Shown here: piece by piece, positions 8,862 to 17,192 of the stretch | Numbering within the stretch: position 1 is the stretch's first letter | Layout: each line of letters opens with the position of its first letter | Assembly: GCA_038205805.1 (NCBI GenBank) | Contig: JBBRBO010000004.1 | Location: 1-64,000, forward strand | From: JBBSBY01 sp038205805 | GTDB lineage: Bacteria; Desulfobacterota; Desulfomonilia; Desulfomonilales; Desulfomonilaceae | Length of the DNA: 64,000 nucleotides | Direction: 5' to 3' | Program-made: the position numbers and the translations under genes | Notes under the pieces: model-generated | Database searches by the model: none | The model's input: the letters and a program-made list of their open reading frames with translations, nothing else | What the model was told of the DNA's origin: nothing

Positions 8862-8973
8862 TGTGATTACCTATGGGGAGCTACATGCCCACCGGGAACG
8901 ACGATGGGTTGCGTCGTCGGCGGAGCCGGCGTTCTCCTTAGATAACAAAACCTTCTTCACCTCTGAGCAGGCT

Positions 8974-9978
8974 ATGCGACACCTTACACGAAAAGACTTT
9001 CTCGAAGCGCTCTTCTCGGACTACTTCAAGTTCAGGGAAGGCTTCATCATGGTGAAGATCGTCAAAAATTATGATCACAAGACCTCGATACGATATTTCC
9101 CGAATGTGGAGATTCTCTCGAGGGAAGAATATCCGGCGGACAGCCAGGTATTCTTTGGGGTTTGTCCGCGCGAAAGCATGAAACCCGACAAATCCCATGT
9201 GAAATATATGGCCGCGATTTGGGCGGGCCTGGATCTCGGTCCGGACGGGTATTCCGGGAAGAATGTGTACTTTTTCGGTCAGCCTCAGGCTGCGAAGGCT
9301 GTGAGGAGCTTTCCGTTACCGCCCTCCATCATCGTGGAATCCGGGTGGGGATTACACCTTTACTGGTTGCTCAACGAGGCCACTCCAGTCGAAGATGTCG
9401 AAGCGATGGAGGGCCTGCTCGCTAAGATCAACAGCTATTTTCAATGCAAAAGCAACGTGGGAATGGATTCCATGTTGCGCCTGCCCGATACGCTCAATGG
9501 GAAGGTCGGCTCCCATGTAGTCGATTGCAGGGTTAAATACATAAACCGGGATTTCCGGTACGATCTCTCGGATTTCCAGAATCTGTCGTTGGTTCCGGGC
9601 GCCGCCGCGCCGGAGACCCCAAATCTTTCGATGAATTCCCAGTCCCGCGAAATAGCGGCCACTGCCGCAGCCGAAGTCGTCTCCACAATCGAAGACATCG
9701 CAGATGAGGACATGGAACCCCTCGACGAAAGCGGCGAGCATGTCGAGGTGAATGAAGAAGACATCGAGGAGGAAGACTCCGAGCCTGAATTCGAGCCGGT
9801 GCCCTACGAATTCATCGACGCCGCGGACGATCCCGATCTACCGTTCGACCATGATGAGCTGGCGGACGCAGTTGCCCAACGTGTAATTAAAGAGTTGAAT
9901 GAAAAGATGATGGGCGAGTGGATGGACGCCATTGTCGAGCGGCTTCTGAAGCGACTCGATATCTCACCCAAGGGTTAA
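8974..9978 (+). CDS. Archaeo-eukaryotic primase (PrimPol)-like protein
   Basis: 334 residues from the ATG at 8974; a longer GTG frame from 8863 would start before the predicted transcript. The first ~220 residues follow the AEP order: an Asp-containing strand (IWAGLDLG), a basic-aromatic SGWGLHLYW block corresponding to the sGxGxHxYW motif, then MDSMLRLPDTLN. This is the pattern of RepB/DUF-type PrimPols of plasmids and phages. The first motif has one Asp rather than the usual DxD, so activity may be altered. A ~60-residue, very acidic linker and an amphipathic helical tail follow. No helicase or phage gene is nearby. Confidence 0.6.
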   Translation: MRHLTRKDFLEALFSDYFKFREGFIMVKIVKNYDHKTSIRYFPNVEILSREEYPADSQVFFGVCPRESMKPDKSHVKYMAAIWAGLDLGPDGYSGKNVYFFGQPQAAKAVRSFPLPPSIIVESGWGLHLYWLLNEATPVEDVEAMEGLLAKINSYFQCKSNVGMDSMLRLPDTLNGKVGSHVVDCRVKYINRDFRYDLSDFQNLSLVPGAAAPETPNLSMNSQSREIAATAAAEVVSTIEDIADEDMEPLDESGEHVEVNEEDIEEEDSEPEFEPVPYEFIDAADDPDLPFDHDELADAVAQRVIKELNEKMMGEWMDAIVERLLKRLDISPKG

Positions 9979-9985
9979 CGCTTAT

Positions 9986-10445
9986 ACCGATGTGCTTTCA
10001 CAAAAGTAAGATCGGCTGAGCTTTTGTTGCAAAGCAGGTTTTTCCAACCTCTTTCTAAGAAATTTGTGATAATCGCCGTAAGCGGCATTTTCTCCTTGAG
10101 AAAAGCCGGTTTCGGCAATTGCAAAAGTTCGCATGAAAGTTTCGCGTCCGGGATGCGACGTACAATGACCACGTGGAAGCTTTTCGGTATGGGAGTTAAA
10201 AACCTCCCAGCCCCCTTGTCTGGGGGGTAAGCGTCGGCTCCGAGTTACGGGTTGTCGGGCAGTATCCGGACGTTCCCCCGACAAAGGGAAAACAGGGGGT
10301 TAATCCTACATCCTCCCCTACTCTTAGATGCTTTCATACTTCGGTGTGACGATACGTCATGATCGTTTTTGGAGAAGGGTTTGGGACTCATCCTTTCTTT
10401 CAAGAAGGTTCTGCCTGATATTACTTCGTTGATTCGACATCGGTG
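9986..10445 (+). repeat. Family A long form (460 bp) with internal block C
   Basis: The left terminus TACCGATGTGCTTTCA, inner hairpin (ATTTTCTCCTTGAGAAAA core), a roughly 230-bp unrelated block and then the outer hairpin remnant and degraded right end (CATCGGTG) are all present. The block lies between GTTCGCATGAAAGTTTC and GATCGTTTTTGGAG. The same organisation recurs at 61046-61502. Flanks are TTA (9983-9985) and TGA (10446-10448). Confidence 0.75.
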
Positions 10446-10498
10446 TGAGAGCGAAGCTTCCCCCTGATAGCGCTTTTTGCCGGCGGAAGCGAATCGCC

Positions 10499-11254
10499 TT
10501 ACTTGCCGTAGATCCTTTGAAGCTTTTTCTGGAAGAAGTCGCTCCGTTTTTTGCGAAACACCTTGTAGTCATCGGGATCAGGCAGCTTGTTGTCGTTTAC
10601 GGCCAGCCACACCCTTGTGACCGTTACGTCTTCAAGGACCCATCCCAGGGCCATGCTGATTTCCTCTCCCTCGGAAAGCTTGCCCATTTCTCTGCTCAAG
10701 TCCTCTGCAGTGGGCGCCGCATGACGATATACCGCGTCACGATAGGCCTGACTGGACATCAATTCGATAGGGTGTTTTCTCTTCTCATCCGCCACGGTCT
10801 TCGCCGCCACGAGGATCTTGTGGAAATCGCGCTTCATAAGCGGTATCCCGTACGAGATGATTTTCTCGGTGGTGGGCTTCAGTTCGAGGATCTTGCGTTT
10901 CTCATCGCCGAAAAAGGCCACGGAATAAGGGAGATGATTGATGTTCTTTTGAGCGTCCCTGAGCTTCTTTACCTGTTCTTCGAGGAAAAAAAGGCTTTTC
11001 AACGGGCCTCTATCCACCTGCTTTATGAAGAAAATGAGCGATTTGTGTTGAGGCAGCAGAGGCTTTGTCACATTCTCGTTGACTTCCCGAAGCTCGGCCT
11101 TGAGAAAAGCCTCTATGATAGCGCTGTTTTGCTCTTGAGCTATTTCTTTGGAAATTTGGGCGTTCGACAGCTCCGCCGCGGCGCTTGAATCAACAGCTAC
11201 GCCAAGGGAAAACACAACGAGCAAAAAGGGTATCAGTTTACTCATCAGTCTCAT
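10499..11254 (-). CDS. Secreted hypothetical protein, 251 aa
   Basis: A signal peptide (MRLMSKLIPFLLVVFSLG...SSAAAE) is followed by an all-helical, Lys/Glu-rich body. I recognise no family. AAGGA lies nine bases before the ATG at 11254, which decides this start over the upstream frame from 11317. The charged helices (EIAQEQNSAIIEAFLKAEL; EEQVKKLRDAQKN) suggest a periplasmic helical bundle. It is followed by a long-form family A element, and upstream on the same strand lie hypB and the YkgJ-like gene. Confidence 0.7.
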   Translation of the reverse strand: MRLMSKLIPFLLVVFSLGVAVDSSAAAELSNAQISKEIAQEQNSAIIEAFLKAELREVNENVTKPLLPQHKSLIFFIKQVDRGPLKSLFFLEEQVKKLRDAQKNINHLPYSVAFFGDEKRKILELKPTTEKIISYGIPLMKRDFHKILVAAKTVADEKRKHPIELMSSQAYRDAVYRHAAPTAEDLSREMGKLSEGEEISMALGWVLEDVTVTRVWLAVNDNKLPDPDDYKVFRKKRSDFFQKKLQRIYGK

Positions 11255-11330
11255 GAGAGGCTTCCTTAAAGTGTCCTCGAAGATCACGTCGCTCCTTTGT
11301 CTTGTTGGATATCGCATAGGATGAAGATGC

Positions 11331-11999
11331 TCAAGCCTGGGGAACGGTTCCCATTTTGGTCTCCAGCCACGCTACGAATACGTCTATACCTTCGCCGGTT
11401 TTAGCGGAAATAGGGAAGATTTCCACGTTGGGATTCATTGCTTTCACGGTCTTCGTGAGTTCATCCATGTTGAAGTCGGTATAGGAAAGCAAATCCATCT
11501 TATTGAGAATGAGGGCGTTCGTTTCCGTGAACATCAACGGGTACTTGAGAGGTTTGTCGTGGCCTTCGGGGATAGACAAAATCATCACCTTGATGTCTTC
11601 GCCCAATTTGAACTCCGCGGGACACACGAGATTGCCCACGTTTTCGATGATGACTAGGCCCTTGCCGGACAGCCCGAGGCTTTGGGCCGCCGAGTTAATC
11701 ATATTCGCGTCAAGATGACATGCGCCGGCGGTGTTGATTTGCACCACATCCACATTGGTTTTGCCGATCTTTTGAGCATCCACGTCGGAGGCTATATCGC
11801 CTTCGATAACCCCTATCTTTATCTTATGTTGAAGCGCCTCGATCAGCCGGAGTATAAAAGAAGTCTTGCCCGCTCCCGGTGAGGACATGAGATTCACCAC
11901 ATAGACGCCCTCATTCTTGAAGCGGTTTTTCAGGCTTTCGGCGAGTAAGTCGTTTGCGCTGAGAATATCTTCGTTTACGTTAATTGTCTTAACTGCCAC
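11331..11999 (-). CDS. hypB: Hydrogenase nickel incorporation GTPase HypB
   Basis: 222 residues. A G3E P-loop GTPase with Walker A SSPGAGKTS near residue 40, switch/Walker B residues IEGD and ENVGN.VCP, and NKMD for guanine specificity. HypB uses GTP hydrolysis to load nickel into [NiFe]-hydrogenase precursors, and homologues mature CO dehydrogenase or urease. The His-rich N-terminus of some HypB proteins is absent. The start is GTG, overlapping the TAG stop of the upstream YkgJ-like gene by one base with AGGAG inside that gene. No hypA, other hyp gene or hydrogenase gene is visible nearby. Confidence 0.93.
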   Translation of the reverse strand: MAVKTINVNEDILSANDLLAESLKNRFKNEGVYVVNLMSSPGAGKTSFILRLIEALQHKIKIGVIEGDIASDVDAQKIGKTNVDVVQINTAGACHLDANMINSAAQSLGLSGKGLVIIENVGNLVCPAEFKLGEDIKVMILSIPEGHDKPLKYPLMFTETNALILNKMDLLSYTDFNMDELTKTVKAMNPNVEIFPISAKTGEGIDVFVAWLETKMGTVPQA

Positions 12000-12337
12000 T
12001 ATCGTCTCCTTCTGAGTCGGCGTTTCTTGCGTTTCGATTCTTCGATGGCCCTCACCCGAGCAAGCGTGTCGTGATGTCTAACATACTGCAAGTATGCGCA
12101 ATGTTCGGGCAACCAATGGAGCGATCGAACCAAATCCTGCGTCAATGTGATGCAATCGGGCTCGATTTCTCCTCGATTCGCGTAAATCTTGCACAAGTTC
12201 GTCTCCGTGTCCAGATGCTCGCAGGGCACGTCCGTGTATTTTATAACACCGCCCCCGAGGTCGATCTTTTCGTAGCAGCACTTGCCGCATTTGTCGCAAA
12301 TGTCTTCCCACTTTGTTTCATCAACGATCTTGTGCAT
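11999..12337 (-). CDS. YkgJ-type zinc/iron-chelating domain protein
   Basis: 112 residues. The N-terminus has CDKCGKCC, followed by further Cys (PCEHLDTETNLCKIY; PDCITL). This eight-Cys pattern defines the small YkgJ/YcgN CxxCxxCC family thought to bind a metal ion. The C-terminus is strikingly basic (KRKKRRLRRRR). It is translationally coupled to hypB (TAG/GTG one-base overlap), which suggests a metal-handling or maturation role, but that is inference from context. Confidence 0.85.
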   Translation of the reverse strand: MHKIVDETKWEDICDKCGKCCYEKIDLGGGVIKYTDVPCEHLDTETNLCKIYANRGEIEPDCITLTQDLVRSLHWLPEHCAYLQYVRHHDTLARVRAIEESKRKKRRLRRRR

Positions 12338-12676
12338 GACCTGAGTTTATCCCCTTGATGAAATGCTGGGCCGCCACGTCCTTGCGGACTGTGAACAAAC
12401 TACTCCCGTTGATACCGGTGGAGGACGCTGAGGCTCACATGGATTCCCGGGACAGCGTCGTCGGCCGCTAAATTTCGGACGGACATGGTCCTTATCCAAG
12501 AGTATAGCCCTGACGGGCGGTTTTGGCCAGCGCCTCCCATGAGAGCCCCGAACCTTGCTACGAACGTCGCCCACACTTATACTTAGTAAGCGCGGTTCTT
12601 GGCCATTATCCCCAACGGCCAAGAACCCTTATCTCAGGTTTCACCGCCCCACCACGGGGCGTCGGATAGATACTAT
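12338..12676. other. Gene-free gap between divergent genes
   Basis: The YkgJ-hypB operon and the metallophosphoesterase gene diverge here. I found no repeat copy and no convincing coding frame; two weak frames on either strand lack ribosome-binding sites. It should contain both promoters. Confidence 0.4.
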
Positions 12677-14092
12677 ATGAATAAAGTCACGCTGTTCATA
12701 GCATGCGCCGCGTCAATCTTCATACTGCTTCAGTGGTTCGTGGTGACCTCCGTACGGAGGTTCGTTTTCAAGCACTACCAGCCTATAAGCCGCACGTCTG
12801 CGTACAGTATTTTGGCCGCTTTGGGCGTGTTGAACTTTCTCTTCGTGAGATTGACCTTCGATCCTGAGATGTTCACCACGGCTGAACACGTGCGCAGGGC
12901 TCTCGCCGTGCTGTTCTTCACGTATTTGGGATGGGCGCTTGCGGTGTCGCTCTTTTTCCTTGTGATGAGGGCGCTGCTGTTGATCTTACGGACCCCTGAG
13001 GCGCTGAAGGCGATATGGGTCTCCTTGGCCCGCGGATCCCGGAACATAACTGCGGATGAGCGGGGTTGCCTCAACTCGGCCACGGGTTCGTGCGAGGACC
13101 GTTCCTCTACCGGGGTCGGCCCCGCAGCCTCCGACGATGGGCCGTACAGACCCTCGCGTCGGCGATTTCTCCAGTTTGCGGCGATTTCCGGTATGGCGGT
13201 GACGGCCGGGGCCGCGGTCGCGGGGGTCGCCGAGGCATACGACGATCCGGCGCTTGAGGAATTCGACATCTACAGCCATAAACTTATCGGTCTCAAAGAC
13301 CCGGTCACATTCATCCAGATAACCGATTTCCATTTCGGTATGTTCATGGGGGAGCAGCAGTTCGTGGAGCTGGCTCAGCGTATCAACTCCTTGGACGGTG
13401 ACGCGGTGTTCTTCACGGGCGATATCTACCATTCGGCTTTGACTCCTGTGGAAAAATCCGTGCCCATTCTACGGAAGTTTAAACCCAGACGGCTGGGCAA
13501 TTTCGCCATACTGGGGAACCATGACTTCTACGCGGGTGAAGAGCGCTCGGCGGCAAGCATCACCAGCGGCGGTTTTCGATTGCTGAGAAACGAGTGGCTC
13601 ACTTTTCGGGAGGGCGACGCCACTTTCTTCCTGGGTGGTATCGACGATCCCATGTTGAATTGGCTCACAGGGGCCAGTTTCCCGAATTTTCCACGCTTTG
13701 CGCATGCCGGCCCTAAAGGAACCGACTACCGGATCTTCCTGTCGCATCGGCCGAACGCTTTTCCATACGCAGCGGTGGAACGCTATGATCTTACCCTGTC
13801 CGGCCATGTTCATGGTGGACAGATCATCCTGCCGACACCGGGAGATAAACGCGGCTGGAGCATAGCTTCGGTCGCTTCACGCTACACCCACGGGTGGTAC
13901 AAGAGGGGCGATTCCACCATGTACCTCAATCGCGGGATTGGGCTCACCTTTGTGCCCTGGCGGGTCAATTGCCCACCCGAAATCGCCGTGTTTCACTTGT
14001 ACCCTGCGGGCAAGGGTGAAGACCGCATCCTGAGTCGCCGCAGCGGTAAAGTCCCCGCTATGGTCGATGAGACGGATCTTTTACAATCGTAA
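12677..14092 (+). CDS. Membrane-anchored metallophosphoesterase (YkuE/YaeI-like)
   Basis: About 471 residues. Three or four hydrophobic segments (from MNKVTLFIACAASIFILL) are followed near residue 165 by a Tat-like motif, SRRRFLQFAAISGMAVTAG. The calcineurin-like phosphoesterase domain comes next, with TDFHFG (DxH), TGDIYH (GDxx), LGNHDFY (GNHD), LSHRP and LSGHVHGGQ (GHxH). This architecture matches YkuE/YaeI-type enzymes that act on lipid-linked phosphate or pyrophosphate at the membrane. The internal twin-Arg segment suggests that the catalytic domain is delivered across the membrane. An in-frame upstream extension to 12599 has no ribosome-binding site. Confidence 0.85.
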   Translation: MNKVTLFIACAASIFILLQWFVVTSVRRFVFKHYQPISRTSAYSILAALGVLNFLFVRLTFDPEMFTTAEHVRRALAVLFFTYLGWALAVSLFFLVMRALLLILRTPEALKAIWVSLARGSRNITADERGCLNSATGSCEDRSSTGVGPAASDDGPYRPSRRRFLQFAAISGMAVTAGAAVAGVAEAYDDPALEEFDIYSHKLIGLKDPVTFIQITDFHFGMFMGEQQFVELAQRINSLDGDAVFFTGDIYHSALTPVEKSVPILRKFKPRRLGNFAILGNHDFYAGEERSAASITSGGFRLLRNEWLTFREGDATFFLGGIDDPMLNWLTGASFPNFPRFAHAGPKGTDYRIFLSHRPNAFPYAAVERYDLTLSGHVHGGQIILPTPGDKRGWSIASVASRYTHGWYKRGDSTMYLNRGIGLTFVPWRVNCPPEIAVFHLYPAGKGEDRILSRRSGKVPAMVDETDLLQS

Positions 14093-14196
14093 TGTATAGG
14101 CGCACCCCGGGGACTCAAATACAAGCGAAGTGATCCACAGATGTCGCAGATGACCGCAGATCAGAGAATACGACTAAGCGCTCATCACCATACTTA

Positions 14197-14416
14197 TACC
14201 AATGCGCAGACAAAGAAGTAATATCGGGGAGAACCTTCTTGATGGAAGGCTTCTCCCCGAACCCCTCTCCAAGAACTTTTAAATGGCCGAAACCGGCTTT
14301 TCTCAAGGAGAAAAGGCCGCTTTCGGCATATTAAACATTATCAGATAGACGTCGAAAAAACCTACCTTCCCAAAAAGAGTCTTCACCAATGTTACTCGTT
14401 GGAAAGCACTTTGGTA
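14197..14416 (-). repeat. Family A element, full copy
   Basis: 220 bp with TACCAATGCGC at the left and CTTTGGTA at the right, flanked by TTA on both sides (14194-14196; 14417-14419). Inner hairpin stems are of the GCCGAAA class. Confidence 0.85.
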
Positions 14417-14426
14417 TTACTCCTTT

Positions 14427-14766
14427 TGTGGCAATCATACGGCGCCTGAATGGGGAGACTTCTCTGTTGGACAACTCTCCCTAAGAGGGCGCACGTGTCG
14501 AAGCGATCCCCGAGTGAATGTTTGCGATAAATGATGTGTCCGGGTAGATGCATAAGCGTCTTATTACCAGTATATTAAGGTAAAAAGGCGTTGTAAAGCA
14601 ATAACGCGAAAAGCCCCTCAAACTGAAATATACATTGCTGGAAACGAGATGACCTATGTGTAAGTTGTGCTCCATAATGGAGCACTTTTGGTCCTGAAAA
14701 GGCTCCATATCCACATATGCGCGCCGATACCCAGTCGGCGTACGCGCTGGAGCGCGTACGCGGCTC
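14427..14766 (-). repeat. Family B element, copy 2
   Basis: Reverse-oriented and nearly identical to 1551-1894, including the GTGCTCCA/TGGAGCAC hairpin (near 14666-14684) and the CGCGCTCC/GGAGCGCG box at the end near 14740-14760. It is sandwiched between two family A elements. Confidence 0.7.
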
Positions 14767-14771
14767 CACGA

Positions 14772-14989
14772 GATCAATGCTTGATCAAAGAAGTACTATT
14801 AGGGAGGAGCTTCTTGAAAGAAGATCCTCCCCAAACCCCTCTCCGAGACCTTTGCAATTGCCGAAACCGGCTTTTCTTAGGGAGAAAATGCCGCTTTCGG
14901 CAAATATAAATGTGCTTAGAACGAATTTAGAAGACCTACTTTGCAACAAAAGCTCCGTCGATCTTCTTTTTTTGAAAGCACATCGAGTG
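14772..14989 (-). repeat. Family A element, diverged copy
   Basis: Both hairpins are present (GGGAGGAGCTTCTTGAAAGA... outer; GCCGAAACCGGC...GCCGCTTTCGGC inner), but the termini are degraded (GATCAATGC; GCACATCGAG), so no target duplication can be read. Confidence 0.75.
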
Positions 14990-15015
14990 AAAAAGAGCCT
15001 GGGTCCGAGAAACGC

Positions 15016-15462
15016 CTACTCCACGTTGATCTTGACGGACTTTTTCTGCTCATGCTCGGCCTTTGGGAGCGTTAGAGTCAAGACCCCGTTCTTGAACGTG
15101 GATTTCACGTCGTCTTCACGAACCTCAACGGCGAGAGTGAATGAACGAGAAAACGAGCCGAATAAACGCTCACTTACGTGACGGCTTTCCTCCTTCTCTT
15201 CTCGCTCCTCTTTCTTTTCGCCCTTGATGGTCAAGACCTTTCCTCTCAAGGTGATGTCCAGGTCCTTAGCTTCAAGGCCGGGGACCTCGGCCTTCACCAC
15301 AACGTCCGTGTCCGTTTCAATCACGTCCATGAGAGGGCTGAATCCCTTCATCATCATCATTTTGGACGCTTCTTCTCCAAAGATTTTGGTGAAGGCGTCG
15401 TCAAACTCACGTCGTAGATCGGGCCAATCTTTTCGTTTCCAGGGGATGAGACCACCGTTCAT
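15016..15462 (-). CDS. Small heat shock protein, Hsp20/alpha-crystallin family
   Basis: 148 residues. An N-terminal arm with WKRKDWPDLRREFDDAF precedes an alpha-crystallin domain from about residue 45 (DVIETDTDVVVKAEVPGL...ITLRGKVLTIKGEKKEE). The canonical GVLTLTLPK ends the domain near residue 133. It is an ATP-independent holdase chaperone. The ATG at 15462 has AAGGAGG eight bases upstream; a TTG at 15468 is too close to it. It is a single gene, with a family A element downstream. Confidence 0.93.
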   Translation of the reverse strand: MNGGLIPWKRKDWPDLRREFDDAFTKIFGEEASKMMMMKGFSPLMDVIETDTDVVVKAEVPGLEAKDLDITLRGKVLTIKGEKKEEREEKEESRHVSERLFGSFSRSFTLAVEVREDDVKSTFKNGVLTLTLPKAEHEQKKSVKINVE

Positions 15463-15808
15463 GTGCAATTCCTCCTTATGTTGAATGGAGTTGAAGGATC
15501 AGCGGGTTGTCCGCTTGTAAATTCGGTGTAGCTGCCCTGCGTACTTTGGGGTCTGAACATACTGACAATCGGACGCCATGCAAGTTCTTGAATCATTGGG
15601 CGTTTCCACCAAGTTTACATCCGCCGGGTCGAAGCGACCCAAGCGGATCGAGTGAGCCGGAGAGGGTCAAAGTGACCCGTGGAACTTCAGGAACAGAGTT
15701 TACGCTTGCCCGCTTTCTCCTTGACATGTCCCGCTATTTTTCGTACCATGCGAGCGTCGGACTGTGTCTACGCCTGCCGGAATATGTTTTGGTTATGCGG
15801 AGTTACGC
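15463..15808. other. Divergent intergenic region
   Basis: Separates hsp20 from the M20 peptidase gene. No gene or full repeat copy is visible. It contains the promoter listed at 15721-15749 and, near 15640-15680, short GGGTC/GTGACC-containing repeats. Confidence 0.4.
15721..15749 (+). promoter_or_regulatory. Sigma70-type promoter for the M20 peptidase
   Basis: A perfect TTGACA (15721-15726), a 17-base spacer and TACCAT. It lies about 60 bases upstream of the chosen GTG start, giving a leader of about 50 nt. Confidence 0.5.
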
Positions 15809-17032
15809 GTGAGATTTCAACAAGCCGAAAACAAAATTAATGAATTACGTGAAGAATGTGTAGATTTTCTCGCGCGCATCTGCGCCATACCCGCCCTGGG
15901 TCCGGAGAACAACGGCACGGGGGAAATGGCGAAGTATCTGGTTATAAAAGATTTTATATCTCGGATGGAGCCCGACGTTCTCCTGGATGTGCCGTGTCCG
16001 GATGATCGCGTCCCCGAAGGTATTCGGCCCAATCTATTAGCTATCTTCAACGGTAAGGACACCTCTCGCACGCTGTGGATACTCTCCCATACTGATGTGG
16101 TGCCCCCCGGTGAAATAAGCCTGTGGACCAAAGACCCCTTTCAGCCTTACGTGGAGGACGGTTATCTCTACGGCCGCGGGGTAGAAGACAACGGACAGGC
16201 CATCGCCTCGAGCATATTCGCGGCAAAGGCCGTGAAAGAGACCTGCGGCTTCGGCATGAACGTGGGGCTGGCCGTTGTCTCGGATGAGGAGTCCGGCAGC
16301 CTCTATGGATTGGCCCATGTCCTCAAAGCGAGGGCCGATCTGTTCAAGCCCGAGGATCTCATCATCGTGCCCGACGCCGGCAATTCCGAAGGCGACGCCA
16401 TTGAAATAGCGGAAAAACACCTGCTCCACATGCGCTTCACCGTGAAGGGCAGACAAGCCCACGGCAGCAGGCCCGATGTCGGACGCAACTCGCTGCGTGG
16501 CTGCGCCCATCTCATCATTGCGCTGGACAAGGCGCTCCACGAGAAATTCAATCAGACGGTCGAGTTTTTTAATCCGCCCGTCAGCACCTTCGAGCCCACC
16601 CGTAAAGACCCGAATGTGCCGAATGTGAACACAATCCCCGGTGAAGACGTGTTCTACTACGATTGCCGTGTCTTGCCCGATATAGCCGTCGCGAATGTGG
16701 TGAGCGAAATGCGCAGGGTGGCCGCGCACGTGGACGCCCAACTGGGCCTGAACACCATCGTGGAAGTCTATCTCTCAACGGAATCTCCGAACGCCACCAA
16801 GCCCGACGCTCCTGTGGTTGTGGCCCTGACCCAGGCTATTCAAGAGGTCTACGGCGTGCAAGCCAAGCCCGAAGGCATAGGCGGCCAAACCGTAGCGACC
16901 TTCTTTCGGCGGCATGATCTCAGCGCCGCAGTGTGGCAGCGAATCACCGGCATGGCGCATGCTCCCAATGAACGTATCCTGATCGACAATCTCATTGGAG
17001 ACGCCAAGGTATTCGCCAAGCTCATGGTGTGA
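15809..17032 (+). CDS. M20 family metallopeptidase (ArgE/DapE/ACY1-like)
   Basis: 407 residues. Catalytic/metal motifs in order: SHTDVVPPG (metal His, Asp), YGRGVEDNGQ (bridging Asp), SDEESGS (catalytic Glu-Glu), PDAGNSEGD, and a C-terminal His in GMAHAPNE. The central lid domain has HGSRPDVGRN. It is a zinc-dependent amidohydrolase or dipeptidase; the substrate is unknown. The GTG at 15809 has GGAG six bases upstream, which decides it over the 15764 ATG. A TolC gene follows on the same strand after 160 bp. Confidence 0.9.
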   Translation: MRFQQAENKINELREECVDFLARICAIPALGPENNGTGEMAKYLVIKDFISRMEPDVLLDVPCPDDRVPEGIRPNLLAIFNGKDTSRTLWILSHTDVVPPGEISLWTKDPFQPYVEDGYLYGRGVEDNGQAIASSIFAAKAVKETCGFGMNVGLAVVSDEESGSLYGLAHVLKARADLFKPEDLIIVPDAGNSEGDAIEIAEKHLLHMRFTVKGRQAHGSRPDVGRNSLRGCAHLIIALDKALHEKFNQTVEFFNPPVSTFEPTRKDPNVPNVNTIPGEDVFYYDCRVLPDIAVANVVSEMRRVAAHVDAQLGLNTIVEVYLSTESPNATKPDAPVVVALTQAIQEVYGVQAKPEGIGGQTVATFFRRHDLSAAVWQRITGMAHAPNERILIDNLIGDAKVFAKLMV

Positions 17033-17192
17033 TCCGGGGCCGCGCCGGTATTCATCACCGGGGCGTTTGAATGCGGCTCGCCGTGGAATTGACGCTCGAC
17101 ACGGCAAACGGTTGAAGGGAGCCCAAACGCTCCATCAGCCGCTGATGATGAACGTGAGCCGCTTTATGTGCAATTGAGGAGGACTAGGGTAT

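Noticed and set aside
14197..14416. Family A outer hairpin as a simple rho-independent terminator
   Set aside because: The GC-rich stem has no following T-tract, and elements are found upstream of genes and within leaders as often as after genes.
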